Source: Rhodospirillales bacterium
GTDB taxonomy: Bacteria; Pseudomonadota; Alphaproteobacteria; Dongiales; Dongiaceae
Direction: 5' to 3'
DNA: 64,000 nucleotides
Assembly (NCBI GenBank): GCA_009885795.1
Contig: VFKA01000020.1
Span: 62,001 to 126,000 of the forward strand
A model generated the notes under the pieces. That model saw only the letters and a list, made by a program, of their open reading frames with translations, was not told the origin of the DNA and searched no databases. Position numbers and translations under genes: made by a program. This document shows positions 62,541-64,000 of this stretch, piece after piece; position 1 is the first letter of the stretch; each line of letters starts with the position of its first letter.

Positions 62541-63461
62541 ATGGTTGCCAAACTCCCGCCGCTGAAGGCTATTCAGTATTTCGAGGCCGCCGCCCGGCAT
62601 CTGAGCCTGACCCGTGCCTCGGCGGAGTTGAACGTCACCCACAGCGCGGTCAGCCACCAGGTGAAGGCGCTCGAGGAATGGCTCGGCGTGCGTCTTTTCA
62701 AGCGCGTCAATCGGGCGGTGGTGCTGACCGACGCCGGCCAGGCCTATGTGAGGCCGGTGCGCCAAGCCTTCGAACGGCTGGGCGAGGCGTCGCGGCTGTT
62801 GCGCGCGCGGGAGACCGGCGGGGCGCTCACCGTCAGTGTCATGCCCTCCTTCGCGGCCAAGTGGCTGGTGCCGCGCCTCAGCCGGTTTCGCGCGCTTCAT
62901 CCCGATATCGACGTGCGAATTTCCGCGTCCCCCACGCTGGTGAATTTCGATCGCGAGGACGTGGACGTGGCGATCCGCTATGGCCGAGGGCATTGGCCCG
63001 GACTGCGGACCGACCTTCTGCTGCAGGAAGCCCTCTATCCGGTGTGCAGCCCCAAACTGCTGGAAGGCCCGTTACCGCTGCGCGCGCCGGAGGATTTGCG
63101 CCACCACCCGCTGCTTCAGGATTCCGATTGGAACATCGATTTCTGGCAAATCTGGTTGGACAAGGCCGGCGTGGGCACGATGAGCCAGCTTCCGGGCATG
63201 AGCTTTAACTACTCCAACCTGATGCTGCAGGCTGCCATCGATGGCCTGGGCGTCGCCTTGACGCACGCGGCCCTGGCCGAGGACGATCTCGCCGCCGGGC
63301 GTCTGGTGAAACCCTTCGCGATCGAGATCAGGACCGATTACAGCTATTACCTGGTGGCGCCGGAATCGGCCGCCGACCGCCCGAAGGTGGAGGCGTTTCG
63401 CCACTGGCTCATGAATGAGGCGAAAGGCTTGGCCCGCGGGCCCGACGATCACTCGCCATAG
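62541..63461 (+). CDS. LysR family transcriptional regulator (GcvA-like)
   Basis: Regulator of 306 residues. The N-terminal winged HTH follows the GcvA pattern KLPPLKAIQYFEAAARHLSLTRASAELNVTHSAVSHQVKALEEWLGVRLFKR. An effector-binding domain of two Rossmann-like lobes (SVMPSFAAKWLVPRLSRF, VDVAIRYGRGHWPGLRTDLL) follows. The target is likely the divergent gene or a distant operon; GcvA controls glycine cleavage in enterics. Its 3' end overlaps the convergent binding-protein gene by 13 bases. Confidence 0.9.
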   Translation: MVAKLPPLKAIQYFEAAARHLSLTRASAELNVTHSAVSHQVKALEEWLGVRLFKRVNRAVVLTDAGQAYVRPVRQAFERLGEASRLLRARETGGALTVSVMPSFAAKWLVPRLSRFRALHPDIDVRISASPTLVNFDREDVDVAIRYGRGHWPGLRTDLLLQEALYPVCSPKLLEGPLPLRAPEDLRHHPLLQDSDWNIDFWQIWLDKAGVGTMSQLPGMSFNYSNLMLQAAIDGLGVALTHAALAEDDLAAGRLVKPFAIEIRTDYSYYLVAPESAADRPKVEAFRHWLMNEAKGLARGPDDHSP

Positions 63462-64000
63462 ATCTCGGCGGGAAAATGCTCTTCCCAGACTCGCCCATAC
63501 GTGCCGTCGTCATGGATGGCGTCGATGGCCTCGTCGAGCCGGCGCCGGAGGTCCTCGTCGTCTTCGCGCAGGGCGATGCCGGTCCCTTCGCCGAACCATT
63601 TGGAATCGGTGAAGCCCGTCCCGACGAACTCGAAACCGACGCCCGCATCGGTCTCGAGGAAGCCTTCGCCGAGCGCCACGCCGTCGGCGAAAATCAGATC
63701 GACGCGGCCGGCGGCGATTTCGGCAAGCGCCTCCGAGAGCGTCGGGTAGGGCACGACCGTGGCCACGTCGCCGAAACGGGTGCGGACGAACTTCTCATGG
63801 GCGGTTGCCCCTTGCACGCCGATGGTCTTGCCGGCGAGGCCCGATTCGGTGATGGCGTGTCCGGCGCCCTTTCGTTGCAAGAAGCGCGACGGCATCTCGC
63901 GATAGATCTTGGAGAACGACACCGCGCTTTCCTGCTCCTCGGCGACCGCGACCTGGGCGACGATGGCGTCGTACTCGCCGTCGAGCAGGCCGGCGACGAT
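63449..64000 (-). CDS. Amino-acid-type substrate-binding protein (3' part, cut by right edge)
   Basis: The visible C-terminal 183 residues read through to the window end without a start. They show the SBP_bac_3 pattern: GLAGKTIGVQGATAHEKFVRTRF, YPTLSEALAEIAAGRVDLIFADGVALGEGF, and ending DDEDLRRRLDEAIDAIHDDGTYGRVWEEHF. The edge-side sequence includes LLDGEYDAIVAQVAV. This is the periplasmic component of a polar amino acid ABC importer or a related sensor; the signal peptide and first lobe lie outside the window. Ends 13 bases inside the convergent LysR gene. Confidence 0.85.
   Translation of the reverse strand: MVAGLLDGEYDAIVAQVAVAEEQESAVSFSKIYREMPSRFLQRKGAGHAITESGLAGKTIGVQGATAHEKFVRTRFGDVATVVPYPTLSEALAEIAAGRVDLIFADGVALGEGFLETDAGVGFEFVGTGFTDSKWFGEGTGIALREDDEDLRRRLDEAIDAIHDDGTYGRVWEEHFPAEIYGE

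Overview
The window is high-GC, gene-dense, chromosomal DNA of alphaproteobacterial type. The evidence is the linkage cytochrome c (cycM-like) / kdsB / pheA / nudC, the run small SRP RNA - dnaX - ybaB/ebfC - recR, an IalB-family secreted protein, a class-3 (ReAV-type) asparaginase, a DUF1127 protein and HutD. The dispersed palindromic intergenic repeats are also typical of this class. I cannot name a genus; a free-living Rhodospirillales- or Hyphomicrobiales-like bacterium fits. Most genes are housekeeping or catabolic. I see no prophage, transposase, integrase or CRISPR array.

Layout. 1-1.1 kb: the end of a small membrane protein and an unrecognised protein, in a lower-GC accessory-looking patch. 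1.1-7.8 kb (minus): a complete peptide/microcin C-type ABC importer, yejA-yejB-yejE-yejF, followed by a ghrA-like reductase. 7.9-10.8 kb (plus): HAD hydrolase, MFS transporter, glutamine amidotransferase. 10.9-13.2 kb: a sensor histidine kinase whose first membrane helix lies in a shifted frame, convergent with hisN. 13.3-18.8 kb: cytochrome c, kdsB, pheA, nudC, TerC, a DUF6134-like protein and a carbonic anhydrase. 18.9-24.4 kb (plus): Lrp regulator, 4.5S RNA with its promoter, dnaX, ybaB, recR and a membrane adenylate cyclase. 24.5-29.7 kb: a VapBC-type module, a DUF4139 protein, an MFS and an APC transporter.

29.8-31.4 kb (minus): an Amt ammonium transporter followed by a small one-helix membrane protein and a terminator. 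31.6-36.1 kb: a catabolic group comprising an FGGY kinase, a TIM-barrel protein of unknown function, a 53-residue lipoprotein, a trans-3-hydroxy-L-proline dehydratase-type enzyme and a nucleoside hydrolase. An 18-bp perfect inverted repeat lies between the last two. 36.2-43.2 kb: cold-shock protein with terminator, HutD, methyltransferase, HAD-IIB phosphatase, TPR-sulfotransferase, cytochrome c, a secreted protein and an SDR enzyme. 43.2-44.2 kb: HigBA and tRNA-Arg(CCU).

44.2-49.9 kb: a reduced secretin-like protein, prolyl aminopeptidase, nuclease-fold protein and two M48 lipoprotein metalloproteases in tandem. The second protease carries an in-frame amber codon just after its active site. 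tRNA-Ala(CGC) follows. 50.2-53.0 kb: YggT, FolD, NnrU and a PhyH dioxygenase. 53.0-53.9 kb: a lower-GC patch with a probably damaged gene. 53.9-62.2 kb: argG, an unusual intracellular subtilisin-like protein, rlmN, IalB-like protein, asparaginase, quinone oxidoreductase and two methyltransferases. 62.2-64 kb: DUF1127 protein, GcvA-type LysR regulator and the 3' part of an amino-acid-type substrate-binding protein cut by the window edge.

Nothing here is clearly a new multi-gene system. The best leads are the kinase/TIM-barrel pair with the hairpin-controlled hydroxyproline gene, the Amt-linked small membrane protein, the secretin-like miniature, the amber-split protease and the frame-shifted kinase.
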